Shown here piece after piece: positions 34,825-43,603 of a stretch of 64,000 bases of DNA. Origin of the DNA: Plantibacter flavus (GTDB lineage: Bacteria > Actinomycetota > Actinomycetes > Actinomycetales > Microbacteriaceae); assembly GCF_002024505.1 (NCBI RefSeq), contig NZ_CP019402.1:2480001-2544000 (forward strand). The letters are read 5' to 3'. The stretch's first letter is position 1. Every line of letters starts with the position of its first letter. Below the pieces are notes generated by a model. It searched no databases and had not been told where the DNA came from. It saw only the letters and a program-made list of their open reading frames with translations. The position numbers were made by a program, and so were the translations under genes.

Positions 34825-35639
34825 AGGGCGCTGGCCGCCGCGGCCTGGCCGGAGACGTGCTCGGGCGCCCCCTGGGCGGGCCGCCGACCCGCCGGCCCTG
34901 GGCGATCGAGTCCGAGGTCGAGCAGACTGTCGAGACCGACGGTGACCCCCTGGGCGTCGCGGGCGGCGACGAGGGCGAGCCGGATGCCCCGCTCGTAGGA
35001 TGCGGGCGAGATCGTGTCGTGCGTGATCGTGACGAGTTCGTCGACGCCACCGAACACGACCTCCTGGCGGGCGACGACGCCCTGGAGCCGCAAGCTGTGG
35101 ATCGGGATGCTCGAGACCTGCTGTCCCCTCGCCCGCTGGTCGGTGTGCGGAGCGGCGACGGGCCCACGGTCGCCACGCGCGGCCATCATCAACTCGGCGG
35201 TGCGCACGGCGGTCCCGGAGGGCGAGTCCACCTTCGTGTCGCGGTGGGACTCGATGATCTCGATCGAATCGAAGAAGCGCGCAGCGACGGTCGCGAGACT
35301 CGTCGACAGGACGGACCCCAGCGAGAAGTTGGGGATGATGACGACGCCCTGCTCGGGCAGCTCGGCGAGCCGGCGGTCGAGTCGCTGGATACGCTCGGCC
35401 GACCAGCCGCTCGTCCCGACGAGCACGTTGATCCCCTGAGCGACGGCGTGGTCGACGATCCGCTGGCTGACACCCGGGACCGTGACGTCGACGACGAGGT
35501 CCGCCTCGTCCATCTCGCTCAGCTCGCTCGAGGAACCGAGCGATGCGACCAGCTCGAAGTCGTCGAGTGAACCGATGATGCTGGTGAACAGTCGGCCCAT
35601 CTTGCCGCTCGCGCCGGCCAGCGCCACTCGTGTCGTCAT
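34821..35639 (-). CDS. dapB: 4-hydroxy-tetrahydrodipicolinate reductase
   Basis: NAD(P)H-dependent second step of the diaminopimelate/lysine pathway. The 272-residue protein has the N-terminal nucleotide loop LAGASGKMGR (about 7-16). Its catalytic His/Lys segment is IIESHRDTKVDSPSGTA, with the second histidine of the usual E-x-H-H changed to Arg. About 25 extra residues (Pro/Ala/Gly-rich) follow the usual end at DLGLDRPG. A TAAGCT -10 box ends six bases before the ATG. The TPR membrane gene is coupled behind it. Confidence 0.94.
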   Translation of the reverse strand: MTTRVALAGASGKMGRLFTSIIGSLDDFELVASLGSSSELSEMDEADLVVDVTVPGVSQRIVDHAVAQGINVLVGTSGWSAERIQRLDRRLAELPEQGVVIIPNFSLGSVLSTSLATVAARFFDSIEIIESHRDTKVDSPSGTAVRTAELMMAARGDRGPVAAPHTDQRARGQQVSSIPIHSLRLQGVVARQEVVFGGVDELVTITHDTISPASYERGIRLALVAARDAQGVTVGLDSLLDLGLDRPGPAGRRPAQGAPEHVSGQAAAASAL

Positions 35640-35645
35640 GCCCTC

Positions 35646-35651
35646 AGCTTA
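35646..35651 (-). promoter_or_regulatory. -10 box of dapB (leaderless)
   Basis: TAAGCT on the minus strand, six bases before the dapB ATG. Confidence 0.5.
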
Positions 35652-35685
35652 CGTGCTGCCCGTCCGGGAGGAGGCGGGCCGCCGA

Positions 35686-36288
35686 CTAGACGATGTGCGG
35701 CTCGGGAAGTCCCGTGCGGAGTTCCATGGGGAGGTGCGCGAGGTCGTTGTGGGTGATGAGGCTCCACGGACGCCCGGCGCGCTGGTGCAGCACCGTCAGT
35801 CCGCCGTTGGCCTGGTTGATGCTCACCCAGCGCCATGCGGGCGCCTGGAGCGCCTCGCGGACGAGCCACCCGATGACGAAGTTGTGCGTGATGAGCAGCT
35901 CGTGATGGTCACCGCGCTTCGGCGAGAGGAACTCGGCCGCGGCGTCGGCCATCTGCGCTTCGCCCGCCTCGATCTCCGCCTCGGTGATCGAACCGAAGAA
36001 GGGGTCGAACGCCGACGGCGTCTCCGGTGTGCGACCGCTCGGGACACAGTCGAAGAGCAGCGACGACGGCTCCGGTGTGACGGCCGGCATCCGCTCGGCG
36101 ATGATCTGGGCGGTCTCCGCGGCACGCTGCAACGGCGAGTGCCACGCCGCGGTCATCGGGACACCGCCGAGGCGCTCCGCGAGCAGCTGCGCCTGGCGCC
36201 GACCGCGTGCCGACAGCGGTCCGTCGGGCAAGCCGTGCTCAGCGTGTTGCTGCTCGCCGTGTCTGACGAGATACAGGTAATGGGACAT
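35686..36288 (-). CDS. Histidine phosphatase family protein
   Basis: Phosphoglycerate-mutase-like phosphatase of 200 residues. The catalytic RHG is LVRHGEQQH with phosphoryl-accepting His10, and the second conserved histidine lies in LLITHNFVIGWLVREAL. The C-terminal segment GLTVLHQRAGRPWSLITHNDLAHLP is typical of the broad-specificity phosphatase branch. It begins immediately after the M16 peptidase stop codon (no gap) and is clearly co-transcribed with it. The substrate is unknown. Confidence 0.88.
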   Translation of the reverse strand: MSHYLYLVRHGEQQHAEHGLPDGPLSARGRRQAQLLAERLGGVPMTAAWHSPLQRAAETAQIIAERMPAVTPEPSSLLFDCVPSGRTPETPSAFDPFFGSITEAEIEAGEAQMADAAAEFLSPKRGDHHELLITHNFVIGWLVREALQAPAWRWVSINQANGGLTVLHQRAGRPWSLITHNDLAHLPMELRTGLPEPHIV

Positions 36289-37656
36289 TCAACGCACCCC
36301 CGCGATGATCGGAGCGAAGGTGTCCTCGTCGACGGCTCCGACCGCCGACACCGTGATGGGCTGCGCGGCGAGGTGCTGCGCGAGCTGCTGGACGTCGTCC
36401 TGACCGACCGACTGCAGGCGACGGATGCTCTCGTCGAGGTCGATGAACTCACCGAGGGTCAGCTCCGCTCGACCGAGGCGGCTCATACGCGAGTCCGAAT
36501 CCTCCAGCGCCAGCGCCGAGGCGCCGCTCAGCTGCCCGAGCGCGCGCGACAACTCCTCGTCCGTCACGCCGTGCTCGGCGAGCCGGTGGAGCTCGGCGAG
36601 CATGAGTTCGGCGACGGTCGCCGCCTTCGCCGTGGAGCAGGCTGCAGCGAGGCCGAAGACGCCGGCGTCCGAGTAGCTGCCGGCGAACGAGTACACCGAG
36701 TAGGCGAGCCCGCGTCGTTCGCGGATCTCCTGGAACAGGCGGCTGGACATGCCGCCGCCGAGGATGGAGTTGAGCATGCTCATGGCGAATCGTCGCTCAT
36801 CGCCTGCGATGAGGCCCGCTCCGCCGATCTGCAGGTGGACCTGCTCGGTGGGACGGTGCACGACCGAGAGGGGCGAGCCTCCGACGATGGCAGCAGGAGC
36901 GAGCGTCCGACGCGCGACCGGTGCGGCCACCGCGTCCGCCGGCCAGCCCGCTTGCACGAGCGCCTCGGACACCTGGGCGACGAGCGCGTCGTGGTCGACC
37001 GCGCCGGCCGCCGTCACGATGACGTCGTTCGCGCGGTAGTTGGCCCGGTAGTGCGCCACGACGGCGTCCCGGCCGACCTCGATGATCGACTGCGGGTGAC
37101 CGCCGATCGGACGCCCGAGCGGGTGCTCGCCGAGCACGCGCTCGAAGAACCGTTCGTTGGCGACGTCCCCCGGATCGTCGTCCATCATCGCGAGCTCTTC
37201 GAGGATGACGCCGCGTTCGTTCTCGAACTCCTCCGGGTCGAGCAGCGAGGAGGTGAGCATGTCGGTGATGACGTCCACCGCCATCGGCAGGTCGCGATCG
37301 CGCACCTTGGCGTAGTAGCAGGTGTGCTCTTTGGCCGTGAGCGCGTTGTGCTCGCCGCCGACGGCGTCGAAGGCGACCGCGATGTCGAGGGCGGAACGCG
37401 ACGGCGTGCCCTTGAACAGGAGGTGCTCCAGGAAGTGCGTGGAGCCGAAGGTCGCCGGTCGATCAGCGGTCGCCGGTTGTTCGTCGCGGGAACCGACGGC
37501 CACCCAGTAGCCGATCGTGGCGCTGCGGCTGCCCGGCATGTGTTCACTCAGGATGCGCAGCCCGTTGGGCAGGACCGTCCGGCGGACGAGCGCGTCCCCG
37601 GATGCGGTGAACGCGAGCTCGGGACGAGTGAGCGGAAGGTCGACGGCGGCGTTCAT
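36289..37656 (-). CDS. M16-family zinc peptidase (PepR/YmxG-like)
   Basis: Processing-peptidase-like protein of 455 residues. The inverted zinc motif is HFLEH (His74, Glu77, His78) in STHFLEHLLFKGT, with the distal Glu in NERGVILEEL, so the N-terminal half is catalytically complete. The C-terminal M16 half has GGGMSSRLFQEIRERRGLAYSVYSF, the substrate-binding RY-like segment. ATG 37656 is preferred over ATG 37668 because TATGGT ends seven bases before it. In many actinobacteria this gene directly follows pnp. Here pnp is 12.7 kb away. Confidence 0.92.
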   Translation of the reverse strand: MNAAVDLPLTRPELAFTASGDALVRRTVLPNGLRILSEHMPGSRSATIGYWVAVGSRDEQPATADRPATFGSTHFLEHLLFKGTPSRSALDIAVAFDAVGGEHNALTAKEHTCYYAKVRDRDLPMAVDVITDMLTSSLLDPEEFENERGVILEELAMMDDDPGDVANERFFERVLGEHPLGRPIGGHPQSIIEVGRDAVVAHYRANYRANDVIVTAAGAVDHDALVAQVSEALVQAGWPADAVAAPVARRTLAPAAIVGGSPLSVVHRPTEQVHLQIGGAGLIAGDERRFAMSMLNSILGGGMSSRLFQEIRERRGLAYSVYSFAGSYSDAGVFGLAAACSTAKAATVAELMLAELHRLAEHGVTDEELSRALGQLSGASALALEDSDSRMSRLGRAELTLGEFIDLDESIRRLQSVGQDDVQQLAQHLAAQPITVSAVGAVDEDTFAPIIAGVR

Positions 37657-37663
37657 CACCCCA

Positions 37664-37669
37664 ACCATA
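37664..37669 (-). promoter_or_regulatory. -10 box of the M16 peptidase gene (leaderless)
   Basis: TATGGT on the minus strand, seven bases before the ATG at 37656. The upstream alternative ATG lies inside this box. Confidence 0.5.
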
Positions 37670-37726
37670 CGTCAGGTTCCCGGGCGTCGCGCGCGAGCGT
37701 CGGTGCACGGGCGCCCGCCGGTCGAC

Positions 37727-38806
37727 TCAGCGCAAGCGACCCGAGACGCGGTCGAGCTCGAGGATCTGCCCACGACTCAGCCGCACGTCGGCCGCCGCGA
37801 TGAGCGAGTCGACGTGAGCCGGCTGGGACGCGCTCGCGATGGGCGCGACGACGCCGGGACGTGACATGGCCCAGGCGAGCGCGGCCGAGGCGACCGTGCA
37901 ACGGTTCTCCTCCGCGATCTCGTCGAGGACGTGCAGGACCCGCAGACCACGGCGGTGGAGATGGGTCGCGGCGCGACTGCCGCGGGTGCTCGGGTCGAGG
38001 TCGGAGCGGGTTCGGTAGCGGCCCGTCAGGAACCCGTTCGCGAGGGCGAAGTAGGGCAGGACACCGAGGTGCTGGGCCGTCGCGACGAGCGCGAGGGTGC
38101 TCTCGTACGGCTCCCGGTGCATGAGGCTGTAGTGCGTCTCGAGCGCGACGAACTGGGTGAAGCCGCTCGCCGAGAGGATCCGCGCCTCCATCAGCCGCTC
38201 GGGGGTCGTGTTCGAGGTGCCGAGGTAGCGGACCTTGCCGGTCTCGATCAACCAGTCGACCGTCCCGAGGCTGTCCGCCAACGGGATGCTCGGGTCGTCG
38301 TCGTGGAAGGACAGCAGGTCGATGTGGTCGGTCTGCAACCGTTCGAGCGCCGCCTCGACCGCACGGATGATGCTCACCGAGCCGAGACCCGGGTAGTCGG
38401 GGTGCCGGCCGATCTTCGTCGCGACGACCATGTCGTCCCGGTTGCGGCGCTTCCGCATCCAGTTGCCGATGAGGATCTCGCTGCGTCCGCCAGCGTAGCT
38501 GTCGGCGGTGTCGACCATATTGCCGCCGGAGTCGTGGAATCGATCGAGGATGTCCGACGTCGTGTCGGGGTCGACGGTCCAACCGAACACGCTGCCGCCG
38601 AGCACGACCGGGAAGACCGACAACTCGGAGTCGCCGATCGTGCGCCTCGGTGCCTCCGACGGCTCGGGGTCCTGGACGGGCGTCGGGAAGGATGGGTGCG
38701 GGACGAGCTGCTCGGGACGCCGACTCGCGTCGTCGTCGACGCCGTCCGCTGCTCCACCGACGAGAGAACTGCCACGGGTGCTCGACGAGCGCCAGAGGTG
38801 TGGCAT
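37727..38806 (-). CDS. Aldo/keto reductase with N-terminal extension
   Basis: NADPH-dependent oxidoreductase of 359 residues. From about residue 55 the barrel is standard: TIGDSELSVFPVVLGGSVFGW, then VDTADSYAGGRSE with catalytic Asp and Tyr, VVATKIG with catalytic Lys, and the active-site histidine region DLLSFHDDD. The C-terminal VAPIASASQPAHVDSL binds the NADP phosphate. The first 54 residues have no family counterpart. No better start is visible, as the valines between are GTC codons. A GAGAGGGGCAGGGG tract precedes the ATG. Substrate unknown. Last gene before the pnp-proximal degradation cluster on this strand. Confidence 0.8.
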   Translation of the reverse strand: MPHLWRSSSTRGSSLVGGAADGVDDDASRRPEQLVPHPSFPTPVQDPEPSEAPRRTIGDSELSVFPVVLGGSVFGWTVDPDTTSDILDRFHDSGGNMVDTADSYAGGRSEILIGNWMRKRRNRDDMVVATKIGRHPDYPGLGSVSIIRAVEAALERLQTDHIDLLSFHDDDPSIPLADSLGTVDWLIETGKVRYLGTSNTTPERLMEARILSASGFTQFVALETHYSLMHREPYESTLALVATAQHLGVLPYFALANGFLTGRYRTRSDLDPSTRGSRAATHLHRRGLRVLHVLDEIAEENRCTVASAALAWAMSRPGVVAPIASASQPAHVDSLIAAADVRLSRGQILELDRVSGRLR

Positions 38807-38977
38807 CCCCTGCCCCTCTCTCGGTCCGCCGACCGGTGACGCGCTGCACCGTCGGGATCCGTGCGTGGAGCGACGGGCCGGTGCTTGCTCACCAGGCTAG
38901 AGGAGACCGGCGACTTCGGCTGGACGACATCACGACCGGGTGGCAACTGATTCGTAACGATTGCTGGAGTCGGTCGA

Positions 38978-39823
38978 TCACCTCGGATCGACGGTCACCT
39001 CGGCACGGGCGAGCACGAGTCGCGCGTGCCGCAGGAGCGGCTCGTCGACCATGCGTCCCTCGTGCCGGAACACGCCGGCCGCTCCCGCTGCGGCGTCGAG
39101 CAGGGCCTGCGCCGCTGCCACCGACCGGGGGTCCGGGCGGTAGGCGGCGCGAACGGTCGGGACCTGTCCCGGGTGGATGCAGGCGGAGGCGATGCAGCCG
39201 ACGGCGGCCGCGTCCGCCGCCTCGTCCGCGAGCCCGTCGAGATCGTCGATGTCGAGGTGGACCGCGTCGATCGCGGCCACCCCGGCGGCTCCCGCGGCGA
39301 GCAGCACCGAGGAGCGAGCCTGTCGGACGACGTCGCGGTATCGCCCGTCGGCCAGTCTGCTACTCGTGCCGCCCAGGGAGGCGATGAGGTCTTCAGAGCC
39401 CCACATGAGCGCGAGGACCGCAGGATGGGCGGCCAACGCGGGTGCCTGCACGACACCGGCAGCGGTCTCGCACAGCGCGATGATCCGGACGTCCGGGATC
39501 GCGTCCACGAGCCGGTCGAGCGCCGCGGTCGTCTCCGTCTTCGCCAGCATCACCGTGCGATAGGCGGTGTCCGCGAGTGCCGCGACATCGTCGTCGAAGT
39601 CGACGGTGCCAGCCGGGTCGACCCGGACGACCGTGCGTGAGGGATCGAGCGGATGGTCGACGATCGCCCGGCGGGCGGCCGGCTTGTCGGCCGGGGCCAC
39701 GGCGTCCTCGAGGTCGAGGATGACGGCGTCCGCGCGCGCGGCCGCTTTCGCGAAGCGGTCGGGGCGGTCCGCCGGGACGAAGAGGATCGCCGGCCCCAGG
39801 TCGAACGCCGCGGCGCCGGTCAC
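38978..39823 (-). CDS. CitE-like beta-hydroxyacyl-CoA lyase
   Basis: HpcH/HpaI aldolase-fold protein of 281 residues of the CitE-like group. The Mg-binding and CoA-lyase signatures are visible: ADAVILDLEDAVAPADK, with the acidic Glu/Asp pair, and the later ALCETAAGVV with MWGSEDL. The M. tuberculosis homologue in the same gene order (Rv2498c) is a stereospecific beta-hydroxyacyl-CoA lyase for leucine catabolism, so cleavage of a 3-hydroxy-3-methylglutaryl-type CoA is likely. The GTG at 39823 overlaps the MaoC stop (GTGA). There is no citrate lyase alpha or gamma subunit nearby. Confidence 0.87.
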   Translation of the reverse strand: MTGAAAFDLGPAILFVPADRPDRFAKAAARADAVILDLEDAVAPADKPAARRAIVDHPLDPSRTVVRVDPAGTVDFDDDVAALADTAYRTVMLAKTETTAALDRLVDAIPDVRIIALCETAAGVVQAPALAAHPAVLALMWGSEDLIASLGGTSSRLADGRYRDVVRQARSSVLLAAGAAGVAAIDAVHLDIDDLDGLADEAADAAAVGCIASACIHPGQVPTVRAAYRPDPRSVAAAQALLDAAAGAAGVFRHEGRMVDEPLLRHARLVLARAEVTVDPR

Positions 39824-40320
39824 GATGCACCCGAGCACTGGACGAGCGTGCTCCTGGTCGCGGTCGCGACGACGACGCCGTCCTGGTTCCGACCCGTGTG
39901 GAGCAGGGTGACGACACCCTCGCCCGGCCTCGACGACGACAGCCGTTTGGCCGTCACGAGCGTCTCGGCGTACAGCGTGTCGCCGTGGTGCATCGGATTC
40001 GGGAAGGCGACGTCGGCGAAGCCCAGGTTCGCGACGATCGTCTGCTCGGTGAGCTGCGCGACCGACAGCCCCACGAGCGTCGAGAGGGTCAGCATCGAGT
40101 TCACGAGCCGTTCCCCGAAGGGCCCGGTCGCAGACCACGCGGCATCCACGTGCAGTGATTGCCCGTTCATCGTGAGGGTCGAGAACAGGACGTTGTCGGC
40201 TTCTGTGAGGGTGCGCCCGGGGCGATGGCGGTAGGTCGCACCCACCACGAACTCCTCGAAGTACAGACCTCGCTGCTCGATCACGGGGCCGGACGACGTC
40301 TCGGACGAGTCGGTCATCAT
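39820..40320 (-). CDS. MaoC-family hydratase
   Basis: Hot-dog-fold enoyl-CoA hydratase-like protein of 166 residues. The hydratase segment is RTLTEADNVLFSTLTMN followed by SLHVDAAW, which supplies the Asp/His-type dyad, and FGERLVNSMLTLSTLVG is typical of the R-specific hydratase branch. It is placed between the acyl-CoA dehydrogenase and the CitE-like lyase, as in M. tuberculosis (Rv2499c). By context it would hydrate the unsaturated CoA intermediate of leucine degradation. A second ATG lies three bases downstream of the given start. Confidence 0.86.
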   Translation of the reverse strand: MMTDSSETSSGPVIEQRGLYFEEFVVGATYRHRPGRTLTEADNVLFSTLTMNGQSLHVDAAWSATGPFGERLVNSMLTLSTLVGLSVAQLTEQTIVANLGFADVAFPNPMHHGDTLYAETLVTAKRLSSSRPGEGVVTLLHTGRNQDGVVVATATRSTLVQCSGAS

Positions 40321-40324
40321 GACC

Positions 40325-41491
40325 TCACGACGCGAAGCCGAGTTCGCGGGCGATGATCATGAGCTGCACCTCGGTGGTGCCCTCACCGATCTCGAGGATC
40401 TTCGAGTCCCGGTAGTGCCGCGCCACCGGGTTCTCGTTGAGGAACCCGTAGCCGCCGAAGATCTGGGTCGCGTCGCGGGCGTTGTCCATCGCGGCCTCCC
40501 CGGCGACCATCTTCGCGATGGAGGCCTCCATCTTGTAGGGCGCTCCCCGGAGCATGCGCGACGCGGCGTCGTAGTACGCCTGCCTGGCGGTGTGGACCCG
40601 CGCCTGCATCTTCGCGATCCGGAAGGCGATCCACTGGTTGTCGCCGATCGCCCGACCGAACACGACCCGCTCCTTGGCGTAGCGGATCGCCTCCTCGAGG
40701 CAGCCCTGGGCTGCTCCGACGGCGAGCGCGGCCACGGCGATCCGTCCACCGTCGAGCGCGGTGAGGAAGTTGGCGTATCCGCGCCCGCGTTCGCCGAGCA
40801 GGTTGCCCTCCGGTACACGGACGTCCTCGAACCGCAGCGGGTGGGTGTCGGAGGTGTGCCAGCCGACCTTGTCGTAGGGCGGTAGCGCGGTGAAGCCCGG
40901 CGTCGGGACCGGCACGAGGATCGACGACAGCTCCTTCGTCACCCGGCCGTCGGATCGGACCCGCTCCCCCGTGACGGCCGTGACCGTCACGAGACGGGTG
41001 ATCTCGCTCCCGGAGTTGGTGATGAACTGCTTCGTGCCGTTGATCACCCACTCACCGTCGACGAGCTCGGCGGTGGTCTCCGTCGCGCCTGCATCACTGC
41101 CGGCACGCGCCTCGGTGAGACCGAAGGCGGCGAGCGCCTGCCCGCTCGCGAGCTGCGGGATCCATTCCTCGCGCTGGGCGTCGGTGCCGTACAGGTAGAT
41201 CGGCATGGCTCCGAGGCCGACGCCGGCCTCGAGGGTGACGCCGATGCTCTGGTCGACGCGTCCGAGCTGCTCGACGGCGAGGCAGAGCGCGAAGTAGTCC
41301 ATCCCCCCGCCGCCGAGTTCCTTCGGGAACGGCAGCCCGAAGAGTCCCAGCTCCCCCATCTGCGCGATGATGTCGTACGGCAGACGCCGTTCCGTGTCGT
41401 ACTGGTAGGCGGCGGGCGCGACGACCTCGTCGGCGAACGCCTTGACCGTGTCGACGATCCGCTGGTGCTCGGGGCTGAGCTCGGTGTTCAT
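40325..41491 (-). CDS. Acyl-CoA dehydrogenase (FadE19-like)
   Basis: FAD flavoenzyme of 388 residues oxidising a short branched acyl-CoA. FAD and substrate motifs are visible: AFGLTEARAGSDAGA, WVINGTKQFITNSG and RDATQIFGGYGFLNENPVARHYRD. The catalytic base is Glu370 in EIGEGTTEVQ, the position used by short/medium-chain enzymes. True isovaleryl-CoA dehydrogenases carry a small residue here and use a Glu near position 250. Context says leucine pathway, but the residue pattern leaves exact substrate open. The ATG overlaps the accA1 stop by four bases. Confidence 0.92.
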   Translation of the reverse strand: MNTELSPEHQRIVDTVKAFADEVVAPAAYQYDTERRLPYDIIAQMGELGLFGLPFPKELGGGGMDYFALCLAVEQLGRVDQSIGVTLEAGVGLGAMPIYLYGTDAQREEWIPQLASGQALAAFGLTEARAGSDAGATETTAELVDGEWVINGTKQFITNSGSEITRLVTVTAVTGERVRSDGRVTKELSSILVPVPTPGFTALPPYDKVGWHTSDTHPLRFEDVRVPEGNLLGERGRGYANFLTALDGGRIAVAALAVGAAQGCLEEAIRYAKERVVFGRAIGDNQWIAFRIAKMQARVHTARQAYYDAASRMLRGAPYKMEASIAKMVAGEAAMDNARDATQIFGGYGFLNENPVARHYRDSKILEIGEGTTEVQLMIIARELGFAS

Positions 41492-43599
41492 GCTGATGCT
41501 CCGTTCGTGGGTGCTGCATCGGTTGGGGCTGCGTTCAGGTGGGCTGCGACGTGGTCTGCGGCGATCGTCGCGACCGACTGACGGGTTGCGACCGTGCCAC
41601 CCGTGGAGACGTGGAGGGTGACCGTGCCGTCGGTCGTGGCGGTGAGGAGGTGCTCCATCTTCATCGCTTCGACGGTGACGAGCGGCTGACCGGCGGTGAC
41701 GGCGTCGCCGCTCGTGACGTGCACCGCAGTGACGGTGCCGGGCATCGGCGTCCGCACCTCCGGATCGACCGCACCGGCCGCAGTCGGATCCCCGCCGGCT
41801 GGGAGCGCCTCACGCGGGACCACCTCGACCACACTGATGGCACCGTCGAGTGCGATCCATCGTTCGTCCCCCACACGGACGGTCTCCAGGAGGGTGCTGA
41901 CACCGCCGTGCTCGAACCGCAGGGTGCCGTCCGACCGGCTGAGGACCGCGGCCCGCGTCGGTGCCGCGTCATCGACGGAGACGCTCGCGTCGTCGCTCGA
42001 GCCGCGCACCTCGATGCGGACGATGCGTCCGTCCTCCAGTCGCAGGTGCTGTCGCGTCGGTGCTGCCGCGCCGAGGCGCCACCCACCCGGATCCGACCAC
42101 GGCGTCCCGAGTCCGGCGGTCCGCGCTTCGGCCTTGCATCGCCGGTCCTCCGTTTCGGCGAGCGCCGCGGCGGTCAAAATCCGCTCGGACATCGAGTCGG
42201 ACGGACGGTCGTCGAGCAGTTCGGCGATGAGACCGGTGTGCAGCCGTCCCGCGACGACGTCCTCGTCGGCGAGGAGCCGCCGGAGGAAGCCGAGGTTCGT
42301 GCGGACACCGAAGACCACCGTCGCCGCGAGCGCGGCGTCGAGTCGCCGGAGCGCGGTCCCGCGATCCTCGGCCCAGCACACGATCTTCGCGAGCATCGGG
42401 TCGTACCACGGGCCGACGAACTGCCCGGCGACGATGCCGCCGTCGACGCGGACCCCCGGCCCCTGCGGCAGACACACCCGTTCGAGCACCCCGGTCTGAG
42501 GCAGGAAGCCGCTCGACGGGTCCTCCGCGTACAGCCGCGCCTCCACCGCGTGACCACGCAGGACGACCTCCTCCTGCGTCATCGTCAGCGGTTCACCGGC
42601 GGCGACGCGCACCTGCCACTCCACGAGGTCGAGCCCCGTGACGAGCTCGGTGACCGGATGCTCCACCTGCAATCGCGTGTTCATCTCGAGGAAGGCGAAC
42701 TCGTCGGGTCGGTCGTCGGCGACGAGGAACTCGACGGTCCCCACCCCTCGGTAGCCGACGCTCCGGGCGACCGTGCAGGCCGCCTCGCCGAGTCGCGCCC
42801 GCTGCCGGTCGTCGATGAGCGGCGACGGGGACTCCTCAATCACCTTCTGGTGCCGACGCTGGAGCGAGCACTCGCGCTCCCCGAGGTGCACGACCGCACC
42901 GTGGGCGTCCGCGAGCACCTGCACCTCGATGTGCCGGGGTCTCGTGACGAACCGCTCGAGGAGGAGCGTGGCGTCGCCGAAGGCCGCCTCGGCCACCCGG
43001 TGCGCGGAGGCGATGGCCGATGGGAGCTCCTCGGCGCGTTCCACCACCTGCATCCCCTTGCCGCCGCCTCCGCCCGCCGGCTTGACGATGAGCGGGAAGC
43101 CCATGGCGACGCCGGCACGGACGAGCGCGTCGTCGTCGAGCGAGGCGTCGGCGACGCCCTCGATGATCGGGACGCCTCGAGCCGCGACGTGCTCCTTCGC
43201 CCGGATCTTGTCGCCCATGAGGACCAGGGCGCGCTCGTCCGGTCCGATGAAGACGATCCCGGCAGCGGCGAGCGCCCCCGCGAGCGCGGGTTGTTCGGAC
43301 AGGAAGCCGTAGCCCGGGTGCACCGCCTCGGCCCCGGTCGTGACGGCGGCCCGGACGACGGCGTCGACATCGAGATAGCTGTCCGAGGCCGGCGCGGGTC
43401 CCAGGCGGACGGCGCGGTCCGCGAGCCGGACATGCGGGGCGTCGCGGTCGGCGTCGCTGAAGACCGCGATGCTCTCGATGTCCATCGCTGTGAGCGTGCG
43501 GATGATGCGACAGGCGATCTCGCCGCGGTTCGCGACGAGGACGGAGCGGAAGGGACGCGCGGATGCCTGGCCCGGCCGGTTCGGTGTCTGGATCGTCAT
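41488..43599 (-). CDS. accA1: Biotin-dependent acyl-CoA carboxylase alpha subunit
   Basis: Biotin carboxylase/carboxyl-carrier fusion of 703 residues, probably for 3-methylcrotonyl-CoA carboxylation. The biotin carboxylase domain (about 15-465) starts with VLVANRGEIACRI and has the ATP-grasp loop KPAGGGGGKGM and the catalytic FLEMNTRLQVEHPVTE. A linker domain follows, and the biotinyl Lys647 lies in VEAMKMEHLL near the C-terminus. A 4-bp gap separates it from accD1. Start ATG 43599 is placed by the family N-terminus. The frame is open further upstream into accD1. Confidence 0.94.
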   Translation of the reverse strand: MTIQTPNRPGQASARPFRSVLVANRGEIACRIIRTLTAMDIESIAVFSDADRDAPHVRLADRAVRLGPAPASDSYLDVDAVVRAAVTTGAEAVHPGYGFLSEQPALAGALAAAGIVFIGPDERALVLMGDKIRAKEHVAARGVPIIEGVADASLDDDALVRAGVAMGFPLIVKPAGGGGGKGMQVVERAEELPSAIASAHRVAEAAFGDATLLLERFVTRPRHIEVQVLADAHGAVVHLGERECSLQRRHQKVIEESPSPLIDDRQRARLGEAACTVARSVGYRGVGTVEFLVADDRPDEFAFLEMNTRLQVEHPVTELVTGLDLVEWQVRVAAGEPLTMTQEEVVLRGHAVEARLYAEDPSSGFLPQTGVLERVCLPQGPGVRVDGGIVAGQFVGPWYDPMLAKIVCWAEDRGTALRRLDAALAATVVFGVRTNLGFLRRLLADEDVVAGRLHTGLIAELLDDRPSDSMSERILTAAALAETEDRRCKAEARTAGLGTPWSDPGGWRLGAAAPTRQHLRLEDGRIVRIEVRGSSDDASVSVDDAAPTRAAVLSRSDGTLRFEHGGVSTLLETVRVGDERWIALDGAISVVEVVPREALPAGGDPTAAGAVDPEVRTPMPGTVTAVHVTSGDAVTAGQPLVTVEAMKMEHLLTATTDGTVTLHVSTGGTVATRQSVATIAADHVAAHLNAAPTDAAPTNGASA

Positions 43600-43603
43600 G
43601 CCG

